Part shown: positions 1 through 8,333 of the stretch, piece after piece
Numbering within the stretch: position 1 is the first letter of the stretch
Layout of the letters: each line of letters opens with the position of its first letter
Source: JBJXGC01 sp046154545
GTDB taxonomy: Bacteria; Chloroflexota; Dehalococcoidia; Tepidiformales; Tepidiformaceae
Assembly: GCA_046154545.1 (NCBI GenBank)
Contig: JBJXGC010000334.1
Span: 1 to 28,108, forward strand
DNA length: 28,108 nucleotides
Direction: 5' to 3'
Translations under genes and position numbers: made by a program
Notes under the pieces: generated by a model
Seen by the model: only the letters and a program-made list of their open reading frames with translations
What the model was told of the DNA's origin: nothing
Databases searched by the model: none

Positions 1-467
1 AGGGCGAAGCCTTCGCCCACGTCGGCGTAGACGATGCGGACGCGGGTACCGATGCCGACGCTCTTGATCACCTCGGGCGGCGCCAGGTTGCCTTCTGCGT
101 CAACGAGATTGCCCCAGATGCGGATCGCTTCGTGCTCAGTGGGTTGGCCGCGCTGGGTATCGAGTTCGACGAGGAGCAGGTGGTAGGGCAGGTGGTCGCG
201 GAACTGGGGCATGATGGCGTGCCAGACTTCGCTGTAGGAATAGACCACGCCCTTGCCTTCGACGGGGACCCAGCGCGCCTCGGGCTGGGTGCACCAGGGG
301 CAGGCGGTGGTGGGCGGGTAACGGACGAGGCTGCAATCGACGCACTGTTGGAGGTGGTAGTCGTGGGCGCCGCAGTGGCGGAAGTATTCGAGGTTCTCGA
401 CATCGATGTCGGTGACTGCGACGTTCATGCCAAGGTAGGAACCGGTGAGGACGGGCGCTTCAGCCAT
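1..467 (-). CDS. DUF35 Zn-ribbon/OB-fold protein, partial (C-terminus off the left edge)
   Basis: The visible 155 codons start MAEAPVLTGSYLGM. A rubredoxin-like zinc ribbon follows at about residues 40-62 (CVDC then CPWC, two CxxC pairs). After it comes an OB-fold-like stretch with VEGKGVVYSYSEVWHA and, near the cut, GIGTRVRIVYADVGEG, which is the DUF35 pattern. The ATG at 467 is preceded by a GGAG ribosome site that overlaps the stop of the upstream thiolase-like gene; the gap is 9 nt, so the two are one transcription unit. DUF35 proteins of this type are known partners of thiolase-like proteins, for example the Ltp2-ChsH2 aldolase of steroid side-chain breakdown, where they stabilise the partner and bind acyl-CoA. 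A role as the accessory subunit of the neighbouring thiolase-like protein is inferred from adjacency. The gene is open at the left edge, so its true length is unknown. Confidence 0.88.
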   Translation of the reverse strand, partial: MAEAPVLTGSYLGMNVAVTDIDVENLEYFRHCGAHDYHLQQCVDCSLVRYPPTTACPWCTQPEARWVPVEGKGVVYSYSEVWHAIMPQFRDHLPYHLLLVELDTQRGQPTEHEAIRIWGNLVDAEGNLAPPEVIKSVGIGTRVRIVYADVGEGFA

Positions 468-476
468 GGGGACTCC

Positions 477-1727
477 CTAACCTTTCCGCATCACGAGGGC
501 TGACCCGGTGGCGGGGTTGGCCCAGCCGAGGTTGGCCGTGATGTTGACGTCCTTCACCTGACGGCAGTGGCCGCCCGGCGTGTAGTCATAGGTATGCTTG
601 CGCACGCCATCGACGACCGGACAGTAGTCGTCGATCTCGCCCCGGAGCTGGCGGACGTTTTCGATGACCATGTTCATGCCGTGGGTATAGCCCTCGCAGA
701 GGTGGCCGCCGCTCGTGTTGTTCGGCCGCTTGCCGCCGAGGGCGATCGTGCCATCGCTGACGTAGATGCCGCCTTCGCCCTCCTTGCAGAAGCCGTAGGC
801 CTCGAGCTGGAGCATGGTGGTAAAGGTGAAGGCGTCGTACGAGCCGGTGACGTCGATCTCTTCGGGGCCGACGCCGGCGTTGGGCCAGAGGAGCTCCTTG
901 GCATAATGCCCGGCGACGCGGGAGATAGGCCCAGCCTCATAGTGCTGGTCGCCGCGGGGCTTCGTGCAGCGGCCGACGACGGAGAGGATGCGGGCCGGGG
1001 TGTGCCGGTAGTTGTAGGCGTTTTCGGCGCGGGTGATGATGATCGCGGTCGCGTTGTCGGTCTCGACGCAACAATCGAGGAGGTGAAGCGGCTTGACGAT
1101 CATGCGGCTGTTGATGACATCTTCGACCTCGAGCGGTGTCTTGTAGTAGGCCTTGGGGTTGTTCGAGGCGTGACGGCTGTGGTGGACCTTGACCATCGCG
1201 ACCTGCTCGGGCGTCGTCCCGTACTCGTACATATGGCGCATGAAGGTGTGGCTGAACATCTGGGCCGGGCTCGTGATGCCGTAGATGGCGGAGTGGAGGG
1301 CGCCGCCACTGAGGGCCGCTCCCCCGCGGCCAGAGCCGCCCATGCGGACGGCCGTGAAGCCGTTCATCGAGCGGAAGACGACGGCCGTCTTCGCCATCCC
1401 TGCCTCGATGATTCCGATGGCGATGCCGATCAGCGCCTCGGTACTCGACCCTCCGCCCACGACATCCATGAAGAAGTTGAGGCGGATACCGAGGTCGCCG
1501 GCGACGGTGGTGGAGGCCACTGAGTCGTTGACCTGGTAGCTGAGCATGGCGTCGATCTCGGTGTTCTTGATGCCCGCGTCGATCATCGCGTTGCGGACCG
1601 CCTGGGTCGCCATCCAGCGGGTGGTCCGGCCCATACCGCGGGTGTAGGGGGTCTCGCCGACGCCGATAATGGCGTACTTATCGCGCAGGTATTTCGGGGT
1701 AGTGGCGTCGATGTCGCTGTCAGCCAT
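477..1727 (-). CDS. Thiolase-like protein (SCP-x/lipid-transfer type) lacking the nucleophilic cysteine
   Basis: A 416-residue protein of the usual length for SCP-x/lipid-transfer thiolase-like proteins. Its N-terminus is MADSDIDATTPKYLRDKYAI followed by IGVGETPYTRG. The ATG at 1727 was chosen because AAGGAGG lies 6 nt upstream; the open frame continues further upstream only because the heptamer repeat there has no stops. Where catalytic thiolases carry the acylated cysteine, this protein has VVGGGSSTEA with no Cys. The C-terminal loop reads GGHLCEGYTHGMN instead of the thiolase GHPxGATG pattern. Loss of the nucleophile together with an adjacent DUF35 gene is the signature of Ltp2-type aldolases, which cleave beta-hydroxyacyl-CoA by a retro-aldol step. 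A carbon-carbon lyase acting on a branched or steroid/terpenoid acyl-CoA is therefore the favoured inference. A plain acetyl-CoA acetyltransferase is less likely. Confidence 0.88.
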   Translation of the reverse strand: MADSDIDATTPKYLRDKYAIIGVGETPYTRGMGRTTRWMATQAVRNAMIDAGIKNTEIDAMLSYQVNDSVASTTVAGDLGIRLNFFMDVVGGGSSTEALIGIAIGIIEAGMAKTAVVFRSMNGFTAVRMGGSGRGGAALSGGALHSAIYGITSPAQMFSHTFMRHMYEYGTTPEQVAMVKVHHSRHASNNPKAYYKTPLEVEDVINSRMIVKPLHLLDCCVETDNATAIIITRAENAYNYRHTPARILSVVGRCTKPRGDQHYEAGPISRVAGHYAKELLWPNAGVGPEEIDVTGSYDAFTFTTMLQLEAYGFCKEGEGGIYVSDGTIALGGKRPNNTSGGHLCEGYTHGMNMVIENVRQLRGEIDDYCPVVDGVRKHTYDYTPGGHCRQVKDVNITANLGWANPATGSALVMRKG

Positions 1728-1764
1728 GTCGCCTCCTTGGTGCGGGGGGAGTCTAGCGGAAATC

Positions 1765-1874
1765 GAGCCGAGAGCCGAGAGCCGAGAGCCGAGAGCCGAG
1801 AGCCCAGAGCCGAGAGCGCAGAGCCCAGAGCCCAGAGCCGAGAGCCGAGAGCCGAGAGCGCAGAGCCGAGAGCG
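1765..1874. repeat. Heptanucleotide tandem array (S)AGAGC(S), 15 units
   Basis: From 1770 to 1874 there are 15 uninterrupted 7-bp units, with a partial unit before them. Every unit fits (G/C)AGAGC(C/G): most are GAGAGCC or CAGAGCC, with three GAGAGCG. There is no indel in phase. The array lies between the divergent thiolase-like and decarboxylase genes. It is open in several frames, which inflates ORF predictions on both strands. Function is unknown. Confidence 0.95.
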
Positions 1875-1943
1875 GCGGGGCGCCGTCGCGGGACACCACA
1901 TGACTGGCAACGGGTAGGATGCGGCCTCAGGAGGTGCATCGAG

Positions 1944-2306
1944 ATGCGAGACAGTGAAGCGATTGCGCGCGGTAAGGCGAAGTTCGAGGAGGTCTATCCT
2001 TTCAAGGCGTCGGAGAACCCGACGGACTTCGAGGCGACGATGTATGGCGACCTTTTCGGCGACATCTACCAGCGGCCGGGGCTTTCGATGCGGGACCGGC
2101 GGCTGATGATCATCGGTGTGGCCGCGGCGCACGGGATCGACAGCATCCTCCGCCTCCAGCTCAGCGCCGGCCTGGCGAAGGGCGACCTGAAGCGCGAGGA
2201 CATGGACGAGATCACGATTTTCCTGACGCAGTACGTGGGCTACCCACTGGGGACACGGGTGCGGGCCGCGGCGACGGAGGCGCTTAAAGCCAACAGCGGC
2301 GCGTGA
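1944..2306 (+). CDS. Carboxymuconolactone decarboxylase-family (AhpD-like fold) protein
   Basis: A 120-residue single-domain protein starting MRDSEAIARGKAKFEEVY. The core helices include MRDRRLMIIGVAAAHG and the C-terminal signature EITIFLTQYVGYPLGTR, which is typical of the carboxymuconolactone decarboxylase family. The AhpD CxxC redox pair is absent, so a peroxidase-like role is unlikely. The ATG at 1944 follows AGGAGGTG at 1929-1936; the open frame extends upstream through the heptamer repeat but that part is not coding. The gene is transcribed away from the thiolase-like/DUF35 pair. Members of this family often sit in acyl-CoA or aromatic degradation clusters, but substrate and reaction cannot be read from this sequence. 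A truncated second copy of its 3' half lies at 6627-6833. Confidence 0.85.
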   Translation: MRDSEAIARGKAKFEEVYPFKASENPTDFEATMYGDLFGDIYQRPGLSMRDRRLMIIGVAAAHGIDSILRLQLSAGLAKGDLKREDMDEITIFLTQYVGYPLGTRVRAAATEALKANSGA

Positions 2307-2409
2307 ACCCCAAGGAGCTTCACCGGCGGTCGCTCCAGAGGCGCCCCGCTGAGGCATGTCCCGCTAATCCGTGACGGACGGGGAGACTTGCCGGTGGGCA
2401 ACACGGTCG

Positions 2410-5400
2410 TCACCGCGCCACGATTTCGACGGCGGAGAAATTCCAGCGGTGATTCGTCGGCGCGGTGGTGTTCGACGTGACGATGGTGCCCGTCCCGGCA
2501 ATCGGGTCGATGAACCGCTGAACCCACATGGTGCCGATGTTCGCCACAAGCGACTGATGGGCCAGCGACTGGGCCGAGCCGACCGTCCGGGCGGCCGCTC
2601 CATCCCAGTCGAAGCCGGTGGCGTAGACGAGCGACCCGGACGCTGTGGTCGTCAGGGCCACCGACTGCGCGCCGGTAGTGCCGGACGCTCCATTGCTCGC
2701 GCCAACGCCGGCGGCGCCCTTGAAGGCCACGACGACCAGTGATTGGTCGAATCCGGCAGCGCCGAGCGTGGAGGTGACGGTCACGTTGGTCAGCACGGCG
2801 GGCGCCATCGCCTGCCAGATCTCGGCGGTCCCGGACTGGGTGTTCGTCCGTCTCACGAGCGTCCAGGCGAGGCCCGCCCCGCTGACCGTGGCAGACTGGG
2901 CTGCGGTACCCGGCCCGTCCGACATCACGAAGGCCACGAGCAGCTCGTTTGCTTCGGCCGTACTGAACGTGGGCGTGACAGCTGTACCTCGGAGGTTTAT
3001 CGCCACGGTCCGATCGACCGAGAGGGATGACGGCGGCGGCGGCGGCGGCGCGGTAACGACCGCGCTGACCTGGTTCGAGGATGGCCCGACGTTGCCGGCG
3101 GCGTCGCTGGCCGCAACCAGGTAGTAGTAGGTTCCGGCGGCCAGTCCAGAATCCGTGTAGGTCAGACCCGCGGGCGCGGCCACCTGGTTCGCTGTGCTGG
3201 GGACGAACCCGCTGACGGTCGATCGATAGACCCGATATCCGGTGACGGCGACGTTGTCGATGGCCGGGCCCCAGGCGATGTTGGCCGTGCCGACACCTCC
3301 GGCGGCCGAAGCCGTGCCAGGAGCCCCAGGCGCCACTCCATCGGCCACCGCCTGGACCTTCACCCAGCTTGCGACCGACGGCACCCCGTTGGTATCGACG
3401 ATGAAGAGCATGTAGTACCCGGGCGGCGCGAGGTTGGCGTTCAGCGGGGCGGTGAGCTGGACTGAATTCGTACCTGCCGTGAGGGTGAGCGGCACCGAAC
3501 GGGCGTGCTCGTCGAACGCATGGGTGACGGAAGATGGGCTCATCAGCACGGCGCTGGCGATTCGGCTCGCATCGGGCGTCGAAACCGTGAAGGTCTGCCC
3601 CCAGGTGACCTGGGAGGGCGCCGACCCGATCGCCGGCCGCGGGCCTTTGAAGAGGTAGGGCGGCGAGAAAATCTGATAGTTCGGCTCCGTGGGGACTGCG
3701 GCATCGTTGCCACCGCCGCCGGAGAGGACCCGCCCGTCGGGCAAGAGCATCGCCACGGAGTGGTACGACCGCTGGCGGGCTTCAGCGGCAAGGGTTGTCC
3801 ACTGCCCGGTTGAGGGCGACCAGACCTCTGCGGCGCGCACCGCATTTGCGGCGATAACGCCGTCCGCCGTGCGCCAACCGCCCGTTGCCAGCACGGTGCC
3901 GTCGGGCAGATTGGTGAGGTTCATGAAAGCACGAGGGTTGGCCATCGACCCCACCTGAGTCCAAGAAGGGTTCGCCGCCGTCATGTCGAGGACCCACGCG
4001 GCGGAGGAGGAAGGGGTGGCCGGGTAGTTTCCGTCCGAGGCTGTCCCGGCTTTGAGCACCTTCCCCGGGACGAACATCGCCGCGGAAGCTCCGTCGATAA
4101 TCCGTGAATCGACGACCGTCCAGGTTTGGGTGGTGAAGTCCAGGGTCTGCGTGTTGGTGGGGTTTTCCGACGCGCCAGCTAACAGCAGTTTGCCGTTCGG
4201 CAGGACATACGTGAACGGGTAGTACTCGATGCTCTGGTCTGAACTCGACGCCATCGGCGTCCACGTGTTCGTGGCGGGGTCGTAGATCTCCATCTTCGTC
4301 ACGAAGCAGGTCAGGCAGCCGTTGTTCGAACCAGAGATCGCCAACACACGGCCATCAGGGAGCGTCGTGGCCGTCGGATACCAGCGGGCGAACGCCATGT
4401 CGGCGGCCCGGGTCCAAGACATGCTCGTCACGTCGAAGATGTTCGTGTCCCGGATCCCGGCGGCTGTCTGGCCTGCGTCATCCCCTCCGATAACGATTGC
4501 GCGTCCGTCGGACAGGATGGCGTGACCGGCACAGAAGAGGTTACTACTTTGCGTCGGGACGCTAGTGATCAGTCCGGAGGTCAAATCAACGACCCGGGCG
4601 TCCCCTCCCGACGTGAAGTAGAGCACTTTATTGGAATTCGGCATGAGCACGGCGTGTTGCATGAGGGTGCCCGTGTTGACTACCGCTCCCCATTCCCCGG
4701 TTGTGGCGCGCGGATCGGCCGGTCCAGTCACGACGCCCACGCCCTCATTTGAGGGCGCGCCAGTGTTCCCGGCTGTATCCCGTGCGATAACGCGGTAGTA
4801 AAACGTCCCGGCCGCGAGTCCAGTGTCGCTGAATGTGGTTCCGGCCGGTTGGCCAATGCGGTTTGTGGCAGCCGGTGCGAATCCCTGGGCCGTGGAACGG
4901 TGGACATCGTAGCCCGCGATGCCGCGGTCGTCGGTCGCCGCGCCCCAGGCGAGGGCTGCGCTCCCGTTGCCTGCGACGACCGTCAGCGTCCCCGGCGCGC
5001 CGGGCGGTGAGGTGTCCGGTCCGAGGATGGTCGCCGTCGCCTCGTTCGAAGGTGGGCCACTGTTTCCCGCGGCATCCCTCGCGATGACGCGGTAGTAGTA
5101 GGTGCCAGGCGCGAGCGAGGCGTCGGCATAGGCGTTGGCCGTTGGCTGACCGACCCTGTTCGCGAGTGCCGGAGTGAAACCCGTGACTGAAGAACGGTGG
5201 ACATCGTATCCCGCTACTCCCCGGTCGTCGGTCGCGGCGCCCCAGGCGAGGGCGGCGCTCCCATTGCCCGCGATCGCCGTCAGCGTCCCCGGCGCGCCGG
5301 GAGGCGAGTTGTCCGGTCCGAGGACGGTCGCCACGGCCTCATTGGAAGGTGGTCCGCTAAGTCCGGCTGCATCCCTTGCGATGACGCGGTAGTAGTAGGC

Positions 5401-6356
5401 ACCCGGCGCGAGGGCGGCGTCGGCGAACGCGTTGGCCGTTGGCTGAGCGACCCTGTTCGCAAGGCCGGGAGTGAAACCCGCCAGCGAAGACCGGTGCACG
5501 TCGTACCCTACGACTCCCACGTTGTCCGTGGACGGCCCCCACGCCAAAGCGATACTCGTCGCGCTGGCCGTGGCCGTCAGTGTCCCGGGAATGGACGGCG
5601 GTGTGATATCGGGGCCGACGTCGGTGGCGCGAATCTCCACGGCTGCCATGTTCCAGCGGTCGGTCGTGGGAGCAGTCGCATAGAGCGCCGCTGGCGTCCC
5701 TGCGACACTGGTCGCGGTTTGCCGTTGAACCCACAACGTATCGCCGGCAGGCGCCAGCCACTGCGAGACCATCGTCTGACCTGCCGGGAGGACCCGCGCG
5801 ATGGCGTTATCCCAATCGTTCCCCGCAGCGAAGAGAAAGGAACCGCTCGCCTGGGGCGTCAGGGTCACGGTGGGCGCCCCGGTCGCAGCGTTTGCCGTCG
5901 CACTCGCCCCCACCCCCGCCGCGCCGCGGAACGCGACCACGGTCAGGGCCAAATCGAAGTTCGTCCGCGTTTGGACGGCGCGCACCGTGACGTTCGTGAG
6001 TTTCGCTGGCGCCGGCGCCACCCAGATTTCCGTGGCGCCCGCACGCACGTTCGCACGGTTAACCCGCGTCCAGGTGAGGCCAGCCCCGGTGACCGTCATC
6101 GTCTGCGCCAGGTTCGTGGACCGTCCGAAGTGACGAACGCGGCGAGCAGTTCGCCCGCTAGCGCTGTCGTGAACGCAGGCGTCGTCACCGAGGTTCGGCC
6201 GGTTACGGTAACGGTGACATCGGTGGAGAGGGCTTCAGCGCGGGCGACCGGCCACGTGCGCGCGTTGTCCGCAACGATCAGCAGGAGGGCCACGAGGACG
6301 ACCATCGCCGCGGGAACCACGCCCCGCGTTCCCGATAATCCATTCTGACCGGCCAT
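2410..6356 (-). CDS. Secreted copper-radical oxidase (galactose/glyoxal oxidase-like) with FN3 modules; single-base frameshift
   Basis: With one base restored near 6121 this is 1315 residues. The order is: signal peptide (MAGQNGLSGTRG, then hydrophobic AAMVVLVALLLIVA), a beta domain of about 190 residues, three FN3 repeats, a seven-bladed kelch oxidase core, a DUF1929-type domain, a fourth FN3, a proline run, and a second copy of the N-terminal beta domain. All copper-radical residues can be placed, in restored numbering: Cys609 (NLFCAGH) to cross-link with Tyr660 (RWYPTATTL), axial Tyr865 and His866 (RSYHSVAMLLPDGR), and His946 (SVTHAFDEH). The expected activity is extracellular oxidation of an alcohol or aldehyde with release of H2O2; the substrate is unknown. 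The start at 6356 has GGAGG 5 nt upstream. Downstream of the frameshift the frame is open from ATG 6099. The frameshift may be real or an assembly error. Confidence 0.85.
4711..5610 (-). repeat. Intragenic tandem FN3-coding repeats, period about 297 bp
   Basis: Three consecutive FN3 modules are encoded by near-identical DNA. The string GTCCGGTCCGAGGA recurs at 5014 and 5311, exactly 297 bp (99 codons) apart, and the third unit is more diverged. The modules share GYDVHRS and YYYRVIARD(A/T)AG. This is recent internal duplication, and a place where assemblies can collapse. Confidence 0.8.
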
Positions 6357-6364
6357 CGAAGCCT

Positions 6365-6388
6365 CCACACTGGGAGTATGCAGTGTGG
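6365..6388 (-). promoter_or_regulatory. Perfect 8-bp inverted repeat at the oxidase translation start
   Basis: CCACACTG (6365-6372) and CAGTGTGG (6381-6388) are perfect complements around an 8-nt spacer. The inner arm overlaps the GGAGG ribosome site (6362-6366) of the oxidase starting at 6356. On the minus strand the spacer also carries part of CATACT, a possible -10. It could be an operator or an RNA hairpin that limits ribosome access. Confidence 0.5.
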
Positions 6389-6626
6389 TCGGATTGTTGT
6401 CCCGAACGTGCCCGAGCGCAAATGGAATTAAGCCGAGGTTGCGTGATCGGGAGATACTTTCGCGTGCCGGACCGATGTTATGTTCGCCAGACAACGACCG
6501 GGCACTGTCGTATCACCGCCCTGAGGGCGTCCTCCGAGGTGTGCCTGCCCTTTGCCACCGGGCCTCCGCCCATCATCCGGCTGAGCGCCCTCCGTAACGC
6601 GCGGCTCCGGACCCTCGGGTTGGCCT
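6389..6626. other. Non-coding stretch, no gene recognised
   Basis: Open frames here have unlike-coding composition and overlap on both strands. It presumably holds the minus-strand promoter of the oxidase gene, but no convincing -35/-10 pair was found. Confidence 0.5.
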
Positions 6627-6833
6627 TTGCTGAGGCGGACGAAGTCGGCGATGAAGGGCGCCCTGACGCGCGAGGAGATGGACGAGATCACGATCTTCCT
6701 GACCCAGTACGTGGGGTACCCGCTGGGGACACGGGTGCGGGCCGCGGCGGCGAAGGAGCTGAAGGCGGCGGACGGCGCGCCGTCTGATCTCGGGTGCCGT
6801 AGAGGGGCACTTTGCGAGACACGGAGTTCTTGA
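6627..6833 (+). pseudogene. Truncated remnant of a carboxymuconolactone decarboxylase-family gene
   Basis: The translated stretch contains TREEMDEITIFLTQYVGY and PLGTRVRAAAAKELKAA. It matches the C-terminal third of the intact gene at 1944-2306 (there KREDMDEITIFLTQYVGY). The DNA is also closely similar, roughly 6648-6775 against 2180-2305, with mostly synonymous differences. The N-terminal two thirds are missing, no ribosome site precedes it, and the frame runs past the ancestral stop. It is most likely a relic left by duplication or rearrangement around the copper-radical oxidase gene. Confidence 0.75.
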
Positions 6834-6839
6834 CGGATA

Positions 6840-7409
6840 GTGGAGCGATGCCGCCTGGCGTCAAGCGCTCAACTGCCGCCGACCGTGGTCCGGCAGCGGC
6901 AGAAGCGTGTGGCCGAAATCAGGCGCGCGCTCGACGGGAGCGGGGTGAGCCTGGCTCGCTCGGACACGCCCGCCGCCGTAGAGATCCAGGGCGTGATCGC
7001 AGGAATCCGCGGCGAAAGTGGACCCGCGATCGAGGAAGGGCTCGCATTCCTAGCGGCCAACCCGTTCTGTTGGCACTCCGGCTACGTCCGAGAGAAGCTC
7101 CTCAGCGCGATCCGCCAGGCGCGGCTGAACGAAGAACAACGCGAGTGGATGCGCGGCGTTCTGGTTGAAGCGATCATGGCGGGGCCGCACCAGGGCTTGA
7201 GGGCGATCGCGAACACCGCAGTGGGCCTTGATTCGCCCGAGTTCAGAGAGCGTGTCTGGCAGATCCGGGACGACCGCCGGCAACGGACGGACGTGCGCTG
7301 GGTGGCGCACCACGTGCACCGGTCACTCCTCGACCCGAATGCGCCCAAGAGCATGCCTCGGTGGGGAGACGGAAACCGGAGAATCAGCGACCCAAGCTGG
7401 CAGGGCTGA
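6840..7409 (+). CDS. Hypothetical protein, helical, unrecognised family
   Basis: An open frame of 189 codons with convincing GC-rich third positions, especially from VVRQRQKRVAEIRRALDG onward. It is mostly alpha-helical by eye, with regularly spaced amphipathic helices such as EIQGVIAGIRGESG and EEQREWMRGVLVEAIMAG, which could be a HEAT-like or other helical-repeat fold. There is no signal peptide, membrane segment or recognisable catalytic motif. The GTG at 6840 is the longest start and has only a distant GGAG; an internal GTG may be the true start, so the first 15-20 residues are doubtful. It stands alone between the decarboxylase remnant and the thioesterase gene. I do not recognise the family. 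Confidence 0.6.
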   Translation: MERCRLASSAQLPPTVVRQRQKRVAEIRRALDGSGVSLARSDTPAAVEIQGVIAGIRGESGPAIEEGLAFLAANPFCWHSGYVREKLLSAIRQARLNEEQREWMRGVLVEAIMAGPHQGLRAIANTAVGLDSPEFRERVWQIRDDRRQRTDVRWVAHHVHRSLLDPNAPKSMPRWGDGNRRISDPSWQG

Positions 7410-7457
7410 GCAGCTGCCTGCGGCGCGCCACGGCCGCCGCGCTTACTATGTGCGAGC

Positions 7458-8312
7458 ATGTCGATCGAACCCGGCTACCTCTCCCGTCTCCTCAAGCAGT
7501 TCGAACTGGAGCAGCTCGACCGCGACCTCTTCCTCGGGTCCCCGGGCCCGGGCAAGGGGCGGCTCTTCGGCGGGCTGATCGCCGCTCAGTCGGTTATGGC
7601 AGCAGGACGCACTGTGGAAGACGGGCGCTATCTGCACTCTCTTCACGCCTACTTCCTGCGGCCCGGGAACCACGACGCCCCGATCCGCTACACCGTCTAC
7701 CGGATCAGAGACGGACGAAGCTTCACCTCTCGGGATGTCGTCGCCTACCAGTCCGGCGAGGCGATCTTCAGCGTATCGACCAGCTTCGTGGCACCCGAAG
7801 GGGGAGACGACTTCCAGCTCACGCCGCTGCCACTTCCCGGGCCGGAGGCGCTACCTGACCTCGAAGCCGCGTGGGTGGAGCGGCACGGCGACGACGAGGA
7901 CCGCCGCTGGTATGCCGAATACCCGGTTGAACAGCGGCACGAGCGGATGGGCGGCGCGGACGCCCACGGTGAGCGCCGGCGCGCTGTGTGGATGCGGCCG
8001 AAGGGCGACATGCCGCCTGGGGACACGCTGGTCCATACGGCCCTCGTGGTCTGGGTTAGCGACGACGGCCTGATGAGCACGGTGTCGTGGAAGGATGGGC
8101 CAGAGGAGGAACGCCGCGAGATGCGCGCCAGCCTCGACCACGCGATGTGGTTCCACGAACCAGCGCGCTGGGACGATTGGTTGCTCTACCGCAGTGAGAG
8201 CACCGTTGGCCGCAACGCCCGGGCGCTCATCAACGGCGGCATGTACCGGCGGGATGGCCGACTCGTGGTGTCCGTGACCCAGGAGGCGCTCGTCCGGACG
8301 GCGAAGCCGTAG
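7458..8312 (+). CDS. tesB: Acyl-CoA thioesterase II
   Basis: 284 residues, the usual length for TesB double-hotdog thioesterases, which hydrolyse medium- and long-chain acyl-CoA to free acid and CoA in the cytoplasm. The N-terminal hotdog has LFGGLIAAQSVMAA and HSLHAYFLRPG. The C-terminal hotdog carries the expected catalytic set: Asp227 in SLDHAMWFH, Ser248/Thr249 in YRSESTVG and Gln275 in SVTQEALVR, matching the Asp-Thr-Gln arrangement known in E. coli TesB. No Shine-Dalgarno sequence precedes the ATG; instead TACTAT lies 8 nt upstream, which would suit a leaderless message. It is convergent with the PhyH-type gene, separated by 21 bp that hold a short GGCGG/CCGCC hairpin. The neighbours are all acyl-CoA enzymes, so a role in fatty acyl-CoA turnover is likely. 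Confidence 0.92.
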   Translation: MSIEPGYLSRLLKQFELEQLDRDLFLGSPGPGKGRLFGGLIAAQSVMAAGRTVEDGRYLHSLHAYFLRPGNHDAPIRYTVYRIRDGRSFTSRDVVAYQSGEAIFSVSTSFVAPEGGDDFQLTPLPLPGPEALPDLEAAWVERHGDDEDRRWYAEYPVEQRHERMGGADAHGERRRAVWMRPKGDMPPGDTLVHTALVVWVSDDGLMSTVSWKDGPEEERREMRASLDHAMWFHEPARWDDWLLYRSESTVGRNARALINGGMYRRDGRLVVSVTQEALVRTAKP

Positions 8313-8333
8313 GGCGGGCGCTCCGCCGGTAGA

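Noticed and set aside
1765..1874. Heptamer array considered as a CRISPR array
   Set aside because: The repeats are 7 bp, directly adjacent and without spacers, and there are no cas genes.
1728..2357. Extension of the thiolase-like frame upstream to 2357
   Set aside because: The extension runs through the heptamer array and antisense to the decarboxylase gene; the ATG at 1727 has AAGGAGG upstream and gives the normal length.
3028..3051. GGC run on the plus strand considered as a microsatellite
   Set aside because: It encodes the proline linker (PPPPPP) between the last FN3 and the C-terminal beta domain of the oxidase.
6383..6787. A plus-strand open frame of 134 codons upstream of the decarboxylase remnant
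   Set aside because: Its composition is unlike coding sequence and it crosses the remnant in a different frame from the homologous one.
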